Below, piece after piece: positions 1 through 13,500 of a DNA stretch of 64,000 bases. The notes below the pieces were generated by a model. It made no database searches and had not been told where the DNA came from. It saw nothing but the letters and a program-made list of their open reading frames with translations. A program made the translations under genes and the position numbers. Origin of the DNA: Centropus unirufus (Eukaryota > Chordata > Aves > Cuculiformes > Centropidae). The stretch lies in assembly GCA_013397695.1 (NCBI GenBank), contig VYZI01000018.1:4068293-4132292 (forward strand), written 5' to 3'. The first letter of the stretch is position 1. Each line of letters starts with the position of its first letter.

Positions 1-1471
1 CTACTCCAAATTACTCCATCTACTCCCAGTCAGTTTAACTGCCCTTCTGAAAACTAATCAGGAACAGCACCACGACTGAAGCTTATTGGAAGCATTGTTT
101 GAAGTCAGTGCATGAGCAGCTGTTTACTAGGTAGAACTACCATGAACATAGCTGTAGTTCAGAACAGGACACAAATTCAGGTGGAGGACAGTGGCTGCTT
201 TAAGGATTTTTTGAGTTCTCATTGAAATAAAAAATATTCTGAGGTAGCCTCCATTATTAATGGATTTATTACATGGAAAGACTGAAGTGAAAACAACTGC
301 TAGAAGCTCTAGAATTGAAGCTGCTTAGGGAATTTTGGATTTCCCCCACAAGACTTCAGCACTGAGAGAATGAATTGAAACCACACAACAGTCCTGTTAG
401 CTTAGAAGCCACAGCCTTATTTGAGTGGACACCGAGTGACACTTGGCAAACGAGACAAGACACTCATGAAAGAGAATAAGAAGTGTTTTGATTAAGGCCC
501 TGCCACTCAGCGCAACATGGTATTATCTGCAGATCAGGCAAGTATCTGCTATAGACCCGGGTTCTCATTCCTGCCAGCAGCCTCAGCTACGTCCAGCATG
601 AGCACAGTCAAAGTTTTGCTGTTTTGGTGTAACAGGGTAAGTACTGCTTGGGAAGGCCTGTGAGCTAATCAAAGCTCTTCTCATCCTTTGGGAAACTTTT
701 CTAACAGGGTTTTGAGTTGTTGGCAAGTACTTAATTGAAGAGAGCATCTAACATGCCAGCTGTAGTGATAAACCTAGATTCATTTGCTGTCTTTAGACTT
801 ACCACAAAGACTGATGCTATTAGCATCTAGGACTTTTTATTAATCTGCATCTCAGAAGGTCAGCTTATGCAACACAGACCAGCTACAGCAAAGATGCTGA
901 CAAGCACACTTAACAGGAACTAACAAAATTCCTGTGCACTCAGTCTAGTACTTCAACTTTACTGCTGAAATTATTTTCTATTTCACTGCATGGTGTTCTA
1001 CGTTGACATGGCTGGATTACTTCCAGAAAGCTGTTTTGTTAAGACCCGGTTAATGGTTAATGAGTAGAAAAGGAATACAAACTGTACCTGTCGTGCAATG
1101 TGAACTTATCAAGCATTTACCTCTTGAAATTTTTGCCTTGTTTATTTAAGATATTTTTAATCTTTTCAAGAGATTGACATTTTCCCCTCCTTAGGCCTAC
1201 CTAGGCATAACGCCACTTGTAGCTAGGTAAGATAAGCTTAGTAATAACTTCCTGATGAAACTGGGCAGGCAGCAGGAACCAAACACAGCATCTTCAGCAC
1301 TGCTATGTATGAGTGTTCCCCACATCTGTACACAAATCAGTTGAACACTGCATAACTAATAGGAGTTGATTGGCAACATAATTGGCATCAACTACATTTA
1401 TGGAAATGCAAGTAAAATCAAGTATAATTAGCCTGGAGATAAGCATTAAATGATACTTAAGTCATATACAC
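1..1471 (-). other. HAT1 intron after exon 10 (runs off left edge)
   Basis: No sequence encoding the basic HAT1 tail was found on the minus strand here, so this is intron up to the window edge. The sequence is ordinary AT-rich DNA with no recognised repeat. Confidence 0.75.
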
Positions 1472-1588
1472 CTTGTAGGGGCCAATCAGTCTTCTTTTAA
1501 TGTCCAACCGATAGCTTCTGGACTGTTCTGCATCACCCATATCTGTTGCACGTAACCGAAGAATTTCATAAACGCGTCTTGTGTGTTG
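1472..1588 (-). CDS. HAT1: HAT1 coding exon 10, codons 315-353
   Basis: Acceptor ccatcag before CAACACACAAG and donor TACAAG/gtgtat. It encodes QHTRRVYEILRLRATDMGD followed by AEQSRSYRLDIKRRLIGPYK, the helical C-terminal region. 117 nt, phase 0 on both sides, so at least one more coding exon follows to the left. Confidence 0.96.
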
Positions 1589-4500
1589 CTGATGGACAGA
1601 AAGGGGAATAAAAACCAAGTCTGAATAAAGGGGTCACTTAATAGAACTCAAAGTGGGGAAATACTGAAACATTAGAATAGTTTGATGGCTTATTGGAAGA
1701 CAAGTCAAAGGCATGGACAAAGTCTCTGTCAAACCTAGCCTTCTATCTGGTAGGTTAAATGAATAAACATCCTTGTTTTCCCATCAAAAGCACTTTCTCC
1801 CATGCAGCCGGTGTCTGATCTCTCAAGGTACTTCAGGGACTGCCTTAAATGATCAGCAGGAAGATGCCAGAGTCCAAAAACACTTCAAAGAACGGAAGGG
1901 CTTAAACCAGTGACATTAAGCAATATTCTACTAAACAGTATCCACTTTGCTAACTTTAATAATCTCCACACACCTACTGCTCTTTAAAAGGCCCCTGCAA
2001 GTTCTGAGTGAGAATGAATCAACTGCACTTTAAGCTTTGTTTATCAGGGAATAAAAATGAATGAACTGGTAAACAGAAAAACTGAACCTTTTGGAGCCAG
2101 GATCAGCTGGTATCAGATTTCGGAACAACCAAAGATTCTGTTGCTACTGTGTTAGTATTAACTGTTTTATCTTGAATTCTGTTTTCGTACAGATACAAGT
2201 ATTCTTTTGCTGAGTAACAGAACAAAAATAGGATGGTCTGTTTACCCCTTCTAGCACGTGTTTAGATACTGTATAAAACCCAAGCCAACTCCTCCTTTCA
2301 GGTTGAGGGGATGGGTCACAGAAGGCTGGAAATGCCATTTCCTAATACAAGCTACACTGTTTTCATGTACCCTTTCAGACAGCTTCACATTTCCCCATTC
2401 CTCAAGCCTCAGTCTTCATTAAAGCAAACCACATGGAAAAATATTTAATTAAACAACTCTGCCTTTCCACTACCACACTCACTAATAAGTTAAAGCGTTC
2501 TGAGAAAGTTACCAGGAAATGTAACTGTTCAGTTGCTCAAATGTTCAGAGCTGCCTCACTAGCAGTTGCTCACAGCTTTAGTGTTCTGCATTCCCAAAAC
2601 AACACTTATTTGAATATATTTCAAAGAAATGGAAGCCATGTCAGATTCCATTACACCAACAGATTTAGTAGGTAAAAAAAGCATTATTTAAAACCATGAG
2701 CTAGATCTCCCTCTTTCAGACACGTCCTAAAAACCTGCCACTGTATGTAAATTCGAACCACTGCATGTAAATTCCCAGTCTCCATCTCCATGTTTAAATG
2801 GTTATTCTGCTCATCTGGCAAGAATACATCCAGCTACAACTGTGCTGATTTAGTACCTTATTGATTTTCAGTTTTTGTTGAGCTTCCATCACCATTTCTT
2901 GACTGAAACCTTGCATTAACTTTCCTGGGGAAAAGCAAAGCAAATCTTGACAGAGCTTTACAAGAACAAAGTCTCTAAGCTTCACATAGTTTTCAGATGG
3001 ATCTTCAGCTAGAAAGAATAAAAAAAGCACATAGTTAGCATGGGTGCTATTTGTTTCCTCCTCTCTGGTATGTGACTACAAAGAACCAGAGAAAACAAAA
3101 GCAGCTAGTGTTACTCCTTATAAATAACTGTGCCTAATTGTAAATACTACTGCCAAAGTTTTAGGTGTTTGACAACAGACATTAAAGAGAGGAAAGAATA
3201 ACTTCCCCTTTGTGTATGCAGTACTGCACAGTATTATATATACTTTTCCAGTAGACTGACAATATATATTTAAGCCAATTTAACTCCTTGGGAAGATTAC
3301 TCTATAAACCCTTTATTGTAAATTCTATCTATTCGAAATATCACACAACATTAGAAGTCCTAGAGCACAAACTAATAACATGGAAGAAAACTGCTGATGC
3401 TATCTTACTGGATCCAACTAAACTAAGCGAAGACAGGTATTGACCATGAGTTAGTCTTTGTTAGCAAGGAAAACAGGGCAAAGTACAAGGACACAAAGGA
3501 CAAGCTTAACCAAAATGAAGACTGGAGACCTAAACAAAAGCTGATCACAATTTCAAGTCACTTCTATTTCACTTAAAGTGGCAGCATAACTACCAAACCT
3601 GTTGCTTTAGGCAAAACACCGCAGCTGGAAACAAACTCCTGAACATGAACATGGTCTCATATGCAAATTTGTTCCCACTGTTGAACTTCAGAGGGAAAAT
3701 GCTTACAATGCTGTGAACAATTTCTTCCTTCCTCCCTTAAACAAAACCTTATTTACTCCTTCCAGATAGGCTAAAGGCTTTACATTACAATTTTAGATGC
3801 AACATAAATATTCTGGCCATATCAAGATTGTCCAGCCTGAATTTCCCTCCTCAGAAAGGGCAATAAATGGTTGCGTTAACGTCTGTTTCTAAACTTAAAT
3901 GCCACATAGAATACTGCAAGTTTTCTCCTTCTTTATTCGGTAAAGAAATTAAAGCCTATTTTAGTGCACATTTACTGTTTGCCACAACCCTGTTTAAGTC
4001 ACTGAGCCATGAATGTCACATGATTTATGCAGTGCCAAGTTAAGACCTTGTTTGTCCTCAGCTATAAAAGCTATGGAAAGCCTTGTACTACTAAAAGAAA
4101 AAAATAAATGCTTGACGCAGATTTCCCTGTTGCATAAACAAAATTAAACTTCCTTGGGTTCCTATGAACTGGATCAAAACTCAGAAGTGGCTTACTTTAC
4201 CTTAGGGTTCTCTTGCATTATGAAAACAAGTGATCCATTTTATTTTAATCAGAACGGGGGCTTACTTTTAACTAAGTTGAGGTCTGAGGCAGCATCTAGA
4301 CATGAACACTCGAGTCATGTTTGAACTGCATTCCTTCCTGTACTGGACTTGAAGCCACAGGGCAGGTGTCATGTTTGTAGCCATTCCCATGTTCTATTTT
4401 TTATGCATGTACATCTTTTTCACCCTCTGCCATTTCCTCAATTTTTTTTTATGTATTTGTGCATACATCTCTAATGCAATGGGTGCCTCCAGCAAGCAAT

Positions 4501-7500
4501 ACATGTTCCTGCAGTGGAAAATGTCTACAGATTTTTTCTGTCTGTAGATTTTGGCTTGCAAACCAAATTAATGCTATTTTACTTTGTGTGGGTCTCGTCT
4601 CCACACCCCGCCCCCCACTACAATTCTGAGTTTTGGCCAACAGGAGTAAGTTGAACGAGGAATTTGACAAAGCTTGATCTCTTGGCAAACTCAGCTGTGG
4701 ATCTCACAATAAAATGGCTAATTAGCTGGTAATCCGTTCATGCTAGGGATTGAATTTTCCTGGTGTGCTGTTCTCTTAAGTAAAGGATTTAAGGAGCTAC
4801 ATTATATACAGTTCCGTAAATTAATGCTGAACCGAGCTGAAGCTAAATCTTCAAAGGGCCATTTAATTGTGACAAATGAACACGGAAGTTAGTTTGCAGG
4901 CTAACAACCCGTGAACACTACAAGTTGCTTATTAAACAGGTGAACTGAGTCAAAAGTTTGACACAAACCTGTTATATCAAGTACTGTAGGAGAAGACATA
5001 TAGTATCTATGAACTGTTTCAAGAAGCCGAGCCCCATGGCCTTCTCCTTGGAATGGTGGCAAGATCAGCATCTGGCTACAGACAAATGAATGTATTTTCA
5101 GCTCAAATGTATGCATTTTAAGACATTATAACATCAAGGCTTAAAAATGTTATCTCATTTTAAATTACACAAAAAAACTTCACATTAAACTATTTTTTAA
5201 GGAAGTCTTCAAAATGCTAAATATTCAAAACTTGTTCGAGATTCCCTCTGCTTCAAGAAGGGAACAATGATAGAAATCAGTGCATGGCCACCTAATAATG
5301 GGGATTTTTTTAAACAAATCAACACCATTATAAACAAGTATTGGGAACTTCAGCAGTCCCCTCTTCTGAAATAAAAGGCAAGGCACGAGTTACGCCGCCA
5401 ATTACCTTACACGTGGCCGGGTTTTGTCTGGGTACACATAGTAATTATAGACTGTCATGTAGCCTACGGTCGCAAAGAGCGTAGCTCCATCCTTATTATA
5501 CTTCTCAAATCTGCAGATAAAACAGAAAGCCAAGCAGGTCAATTACAGTCGCGCTCCCATGCAGTGTCCATTTTCTTTTCCATTCTCCAACTGAATTTTC
5601 AGTGTCAGCAAGCTACTCTGTGAGGGCCCAATGGGTACACCTGCTATGTTCTGAATGTACAATTCACTTAATTGGTGTGCAGCAACTTGGATAAATCAGG
5701 CCTCTTTACAGCACTTCAGTGCACTTGCCTATTATAAAGATGAATAGGTGGCAAGTAAAAGAAAACACAGGCAAAGCTCATTTTACTGTTTAAGCCTACA
5801 TTCAGGGCTCTAACGGACAACAGCATTTAATTCGGCTCTATTCTCAAGGTTTCCCAAAGCATAATGGAGGAAAACTCAAGCCTCATAAACAATGGTTTTT
5901 CTTTCCTGGGAAAAATATCATTATACTGCTCCAATAATTGGCCAGCCACAATTAAAATGCAGGCTTTGTGGAGGTAATAAGGTCCACTGTTGCTTTAGAA
6001 CTGTACTTACACTAGAAAGTAGTTCCATCTTTCATCATCTACATCAATAAAGCTAGCAGTTTCAATAAACCACATCAAGAACGTCTGAAGCCTTTCATGA
6101 TATTCTCGAAAGCCTGGACATGTCATGTCGGCCTAGGGAAAAAGCCAGGAAAAGTCAGGTGAAACCTATCACAGATGCAAGAGGAAAAAGAATATGCAAA
6201 ACCTAATTAAATTTTCCAATCCAAAAAAGCATGTTTATAATCATTAAAGTGGGAAAAATGATAGTAGCTATACACTACAGTGGAAACTACTGAGAGGGCA
6301 TCACTGCCAAATAAACTGATTTTGTTGCTCAAAAGAAGTTTCACTTATTTTTCATACCTTGTATATCTGATATGTTATATCTTGACCAGCTTCCTCGTTA
6401 TGGACAGAATATGTGTGTAGCAGCATTCCAAAGGGCTTGAAGTTGACCTCTTTCTCCAGCAGGGACAGAAAGTCATCTGTGTTTGTGCAAAAACCAGGAG
6501 GAATGATTTCTCTAATTTTACTTTCAACATCATCTGCCTGGAGATTATAAAAGGGGGCAGGATCAGTGGCAGGTTAGAAAAAAAACAGCACTGATGTCAT
6601 TGTTCTATAATAATGAATGAATATAAAAGAGGAGCTATGGCCTAACAGTCATGATTTTTAAAAAAAAAAAATTTTACAAAGGCAAAACAAGTGTTCGTGT
6701 TGTTCAGTAGTGATTTTTCAGCGAGTCACAAGTAAGTGAGCTGCACTGACAAGATCCAGGAAGGACACAATACAGCCACTGTAAGCATCAAGAAGCTTGT
6801 AGTTACAGCATAAGTTGATGAACATCTTTATGTTTAGAGACGACTCCATTTGTCCAAGTAAATCTGAGAGTGCAGCATATTTAGAACACTTTGCAGCCAG
6901 CCTATGCTGCGCAGCTTTGCAGAAGTCAGGCTCCCAGACAAGCAGCTTACAAGGGATATCAGGCAGTGCAGAACAAAGTGGAGGAAAAAGGACAAAAAAA
7001 ACCCCATAGTAGTTCCCAAACAAGAAAGTGATAGCTCGCACGCCCTTGAATTCTTACATTTCCCTGTTTGAAATGCCTACTTATAGGATCAACCACAAAA
7101 AACATTACAAACTCAGAAGACAATATTCCACATTCTAATCAAAGAACATCTTGAAGAGAAGGTTTGATGTAAAATTAAAGTGCAATTCAAGGATACCGCC
7201 AGCAAATCTGACCTGCAGTCCGACATGCTGAAGAAATATTCTGACATCAAAATTAAACTCAGAGGCTAAAATTACTTCTTCCAGATAGCCAAAGTGACTA
7301 TCAGCTGAGCAGACTTCATAATCCCTTTCAGACCCCAAAAAGACCACTTGATTGAATACATTTACTACTTCTTTTTAACCATGAATATTTGATGAAGTTT
7401 CACAATAACGTATTACTGCTTCTCACCAGGCAATAAAACTTAATGAATTGGTCTCAACTTAACAAAACCGTACTCCTCAATACAACCCCTAAAAGCCTGA

Positions 7501-10500
7501 CATTATATTCAGCAAAATGAGCTTACATTCAATTCAAACTTTCCTCTGGACAATGAATCCAGGTTTTTACTTAATGGAGTTTGCCGTGAGTTCAGCTGTA
7601 ATGTTTGTATTGTATCTATTTCCACAAGGACTGACACAAGAACACTTTGTGTTAACTTACTAAGCAGCTCTTTCACACCGTTTACATGCATGATGGGTAT
7701 TAGTTCAAAACCAAGACCCTTGCTACTTAGCATTCAAAACAGGGAAATTAAGATGCTTAGAACAAAATACACTACAAAAGGCTAATACAACATGCTACTA
7801 ATTCCTGTCCTTTCAACCACAGTCCCTTAAGTAGAAGCAATGCACCTGCAAATGAATAGCACTTTATCATTCAGTTACATTTTTAGCGTAGAGAAAGATG
7901 GATCAGTTCAGCACAAACAAGTTTTATTCTTAATGGTTTGGCACTCCCAACATTTATATTTATATTGGTAGGGAGCACTATTAGGCAGTTAAAATATAGC
8001 TCTACAATACTTGGTGTAAGAACCCAGTTAAAACGCCTACAATCTTTACATCCATTTCATTCTCAAAACAAAGGAGATGCATTTATTGAAGGCTTCGCTA
8101 TTTTTCTTGAAGCAATATTAGTTAAACATTTTCTTTAGACTTTATCTGCATTACACAAAAAAATCAATTTTTTTTTCCCAGAATCGATGAATTACATAAA
8201 AACCTTGTATGTATGGAACACGTTTTATAAATGCCTCCATTAAAACTGAACATGCATTTTTTTCCGCAGATCTCAAGCCTGCGCTGCTGACAAAGCTGCG
8301 GAAAACTGCAATTAAGAACCACTACTGACTTTAACTTTATACAGCTGAAAAAAGGCATGTAAAACCAGCACAGCTAAACCTACTTCCAAGCATCAGTTCA
8401 ATAACTCAGACTATGTTGAAGATACCCAAAAAGGGTGAAAATGCAGTTCAAAGTATTATATAAATAACACTTTGGCAATATTGCCACACTGGCAAGTTTC
8501 TTCACCAGCAGTAAGGAGGAAGACAAACTTTCACCTTAGATGCTGAAAGCATCTAAGATAATGGACCCACCACTGGGTGCCACCACAGAAAAATCTTGTT
8601 TACCATAAAATAACAGGAATTAAGTGATGAGAACACAAGTTTAGTAGATAAAGCAGCAGATAATCCTTCATAGTTCCATATGACAACATATTTTTACCTA
8701 CCACCTCCTAAAAATTCTCTCCCCTTGAAATGGGGTCTGGCATAAGAAACTGTATTCTTCAGTTACTTTTAAGGTTAACAAGGTTTCCCTTTCTTACAGC
8801 ACAATACCCAGAATCGAGTTTTGAGCAGTGGCACAAGTTTATGTGACCCAATTTTCAGGTAATAAGTCCTGGAATACAGTAACTTTGAAATATCAACAAC
8901 ATACAAATGATTTGTTTCATTAATGCTCATCCTTGTTAATGGAAGCATCCATTAGGCAGTAGGCACTTTCCATCTACTTTCGAGGTGCTCATAATCCAAG
9001 GAATTAGTCAAGTTCATTTTCTGCCTTTCCCTTATGCATTTCTTCACTACTGGTGAGGTTTATTTCTTTTATCAGAGCAAGGCACTGACATCTTACCAAC
9101 TGGCACGGATGCCCACAACAACGCACAAGTTCCCTTTAGGAAAAACAATCCTACTGCAGCCACGTTAAACACAGGCAAACCAACCTATCCTGAAGCATAC
9201 AAAAACTTGGATGAAGCCAGCCAAGCTCATTGAGCTTGGGCTTCATGGAAGTACCAACTGTACTGCATTGCCTTCAGAATCATGTAAGGTGATGGTGGAG
9301 ACTTTGGCTTGCCACTAGGCTTGATTTGTGGTAGGACTGATTTTTTGTACATTGCATTTGATACTGAATAACTTTAACAGAGATTACTCTGACACTAACA
9401 GGCACTTATGACACTTGTATACCACGTGGCTGCCGTTTCAAAGTGCCTTAATTAAAAATCATCATAGAAACATATTTGAAAGCTGAATTTCTCTAACAAT
9501 GATATGTACTAATTCCAGTGGGGAGCAATGGAGTCCTCAGTACTGTTACTTAAAAAAGGGCACCCAATATTAAAATTACATTTATACCAGTTAATTAAAA
9601 AATGTATTAGACCAGCTGCAAAGCCAGGTACATTTATATAGTAAAGACTATTCCAGGGATTAGTGAAATACTTTTCCCCACCCCATCATAAAATGCACAA
9701 GAAAAGGACACATGAAGCAGCAAATCTCAAAGCAGCAAGCAATTCTGAGGTCAAAGCCATTAATAGTTTCACTAGAAGAAAGCAGCCTCTCTTCAGTTAT
9801 TTGGAAGAATCAATTCTGCCCAGGGGATAAATTCTGACCTTTTTTACTAAATGAAGTGCTAACTTCTCCTCAAAGCATGATCATGCTTTTGCTGAGCCAT
9901 CCCCACTCGCATGGTTTAGATCCATCTTTAAGGAGATATTAAGATGCATAAATGTGAATAGAGTGCTGGCCCTTGGCATTTTAGGATCTTATCTTTTACC
10001 TCATGTTTGATAAGACCTTGGGAGAAAACCAAGTAGTAGTACTGGGATGAATTTTGTGTCAGTTCCTAGCAGGGGCGGCAGCAGCTGCTCTAGCAAAGAG
10101 AACCAAAATTAATATCACAAAATAAAATCATCTCCTGTAGAATGGGCTTGCATGGATGTTTGGACAAAATCGTAAGCTTGAATTAGCTTTGAAAAGCATT
10201 AAAACTAACTTCACTCGTAAGCAGTTATGCTAAAGGCAGAAACACTCTCCTTTCCTGAACACCATCTAGTCACACCACAAAGATCACCTGTGGCACATAC
10301 TCCACATTTCAGTGTGATGATCCTGAATGAGCTAAGACCAGTAACTAAAGTTAACTTACAAAATTAAATGTTAATAAGCATTTAAATTAACCCCCTGCTG
10401 TAATGACAAGTTCTGTTTTAATCTCTGCAAATGCATTCATATCTCAAGGTGGTTAAACTAACAGCAAATACAAATGCAGAACAAGACTGATGGCCATCCT

Positions 10501-13500
10501 ATTTTTCTTCCCTCCGTAGGTTTTGATACAGCCAGATGAGCAGCCTGTTTGGATGCAGCATTAACAGCAAGGGAAGCACAGGGTAAGGTACCACATTCTT
10601 CCAAAGCACTCAGAGCCTGTAAATAATCTGGGACATGTAGAGAATTCCCGTTCAAGGAGGTAATCTTTTTGTCACCACCTCAAACTCTTAAGCAACTGCA
10701 GAAGCAATTTAGTAGAAGGAACAGAACTTGAAAGGAGGAAGGATTCTGAGCAGTCAGAAGTAGTTGTGGAGTGTACTTGGGGCAACACAGACCTTGTTTA
10801 CATTCCTCGCTTGTACCCCCAGAAAAGTGAAGTAGCTTTGTTATCTGTACAGAAACAAGACTAAGTAAAAAGGTTCTATGGTGTGGATTCCTGTTGTGAC
10901 ATAATTTTGAAATAACATTGATGAAAGGTTGGTCTGTTTAATACAATTAATACAATACACTTTCCTTTTTTTCTTTATTTCTAAAAACCTTCTAAAGATG
11001 ACAAGTACGAGCTTTCCCTCCTAAAATATATTTCCCTAGGCTCAAAAGGATTCAGACATGCCCAGGCACTTAGCCTGTTGGACTAAGTATATTCTGAGGC
11101 AACTCCAAAACAAGGACATACCTTTAAAATCCATTTAACAAGGTAATTCCAATATTTTTCCTTTAGCATAAGCCTTTCCTTGAAAAGATTTAACTCTAAT
11201 GAATTTGAAATTGGGATTTTGAAATACAGCTTAAAGTCAAAGATGTTTACTTCTGGAAAAAAAAAAAAGCTTTTCTCAGGCAGAGAAATTTGAAGTCAGT
11301 GCTACAGAGAATTAGGGTTTCATCAATAACTGTATCAACAATTCTTCTGGAAGAAAATTAACTTTTTTCTTCTTTTTACTTCCATCTAAGTAAAACTGTT
11401 AAGCTTTCTTAATGCATCAGAGACCAATCTGAAACAGTTTTTCTGCACTTACACAGGCATTTAACAGTGAAAGGCATTGTTTATTGTTATATTTTGTGCC
11501 TATTTCTACGTTCCATATACCTTTCTTCAGCTGCCTAAGGACTGATCAGCTTTGGTTTTGTGGTTATCTCAAAAACACCCTGAGCATAGAGGCAGGAGGA
11601 AAAAAAAATAGCTTTGCTACAAGGGGTCTGAGCTTGGCAAACCAGCAGGCAAAAGAAAGTAGGAAAAAAAACAAACACAAAGCAAACAAAAAAGCCAAAA
11701 GCACCCCTAAGGAAACATCCTGCAGGTAATTGTGTTACTGTATTCCATTAAGTAAGACAAAGCACATGATACCCAAGCAGAAGTTTTTAATCTAATTTCC
11801 ACCCAAGCTGTTCTCTGTATTTGCCACTTACAGGGACACTGTTAACTATCCGACCTCACAAAGTGCGTACCAACACCTCCTTTGCCTTCTTACTGAATTC
11901 TCTTCAATCTAAAACCACACCATTGCCGATTCTCCTCCTGCAGACAGGTAACATGAATATACACATTTGCTAAATTGTTGTGGTTTATTTGTGGAACTGA
12001 CCTTGGTGTCAGCATCTCATGTTTGACTGTACTGTTCAACACAGTTTTGAGGTTACAGCACCCAAGGGAAGAACAATGGAAAACACGGATGAAGTTCAAA
12101 ACTTTTTTCAGCTGAGCAACGAAGGAAGGTTTGTTTGTTTGCTTTTTATATAAATCATGTTTGGATGGGCAATTACTTTGAGCATTCTTGTCCATATCCC
12201 AATTAAACCTTGTCGACAATACTTTAAGTGCAGTTCTGGATCTGTCTTTACCTCCACACAGTCAAAATTCTCATTCACTTTAGCCGTGTACTCCATGCGG
12301 AAGAGCGTTGACAGGTTACCAGCAATATAGTACAAGAGGATCTTCAGTCCCTTGTAGCCAAAGGCAACCTCACTGAGAAAGGAAAAAAGAGCAATCAGGA
12401 ACTCTTATGTTTCACAGAAAAAATATTCACATCAGAGTTTTAATTTAATAAAGCTTTGAAATTCATGTCATCTTTTCCAGTGAGGTACACTAAGCTTCCT
12501 AATAGGGAAAGGGACTCTAACTGGATGTGTACTATCTAGAGAGAGACGATCCATTCCACTAAATCTACCAGTTATTTTGCTCCTCTAGTGGAGAAACAGA
12601 ACATGCTCCTGAAGTCTGTACAGTAGTGTCTGTGCACTTGCTGTGACAGCTCAAGAAACAATACTTGAAACAGCCAATATTTATGCATTTATGTTTAATA
12701 TCTTAAATGCATTAACACTTATATTCATTAATCAATAACGTTTATTAACATTTACTTTGCAGTGTAGCATATTATTTTTGATTATACAACTGCAATTTAT
12801 ACTGTATAAAACATAGATCATAGAATGGCTTGGGTTGAAAGGGACCATGAAGGTGACCAACTCCAATTCCCTGGCAGTGAGCAGGGACCACTTCAACTAG
12901 GTCATGTTGCCTTATCCAACTTGACCCCAAATGTTTCCAGGGATGGGGCATTCCTCACCTCTTTGGAAACCTGTGCCAGTGTTTCACAACCCTTAGCATA
13001 AAAAATTTCTTCCCAATATCTAGTCTAAACCACTCCTCTTTTAGCTTAGAAAAGCTAACCAGGCAGAGCAAAAACTGTCTTAAGCAACTGCAGAAGCAAT
13101 TTAGTAGAAGGAAAAGGGCTTGAAAGGAGGAAGGATTCTTAGCAATCAGGAAAAGTTTTTTCAGAAAGAGGAACGTAGAAAGTGTTAATGTTCAAAGAAA
13201 CAGGTTCCTTTTTATTGTTTTAACACATAGTTCATTGTTTTTACTGACATTTCCTTAATGGCAGCACATTTATGATTTAAAATCTGAGGTAAGTGCCACA
13301 ACAAGAATTTGCTTGTTAGTGGTCCCAACAGACTGGAGAGTTCTCCCATTACTAGAAGTATAACTATTGTCAATGACAACTGTAGACGTGTAACAGAGTA
13401 ACACATTTTAATACAATTAATAGAGGTAGCTCATCCTACTTGAAGTACTTGGAGTGCTTTTTAAAGGAATTGGAAAGGAAGAAACTTTAGTACTTTAGAA

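Noticed and set aside
1..1471. Final HAT1 exon within the window
   Set aside because: No minus-strand sequence resembling the KKQRDLAKMRKC tail could be found here.
6718..7041. 107-codon minus-strand open frame in HAT1 intron 4
   Set aside because: No recognisable motif and overlapped by other short frames on both strands.
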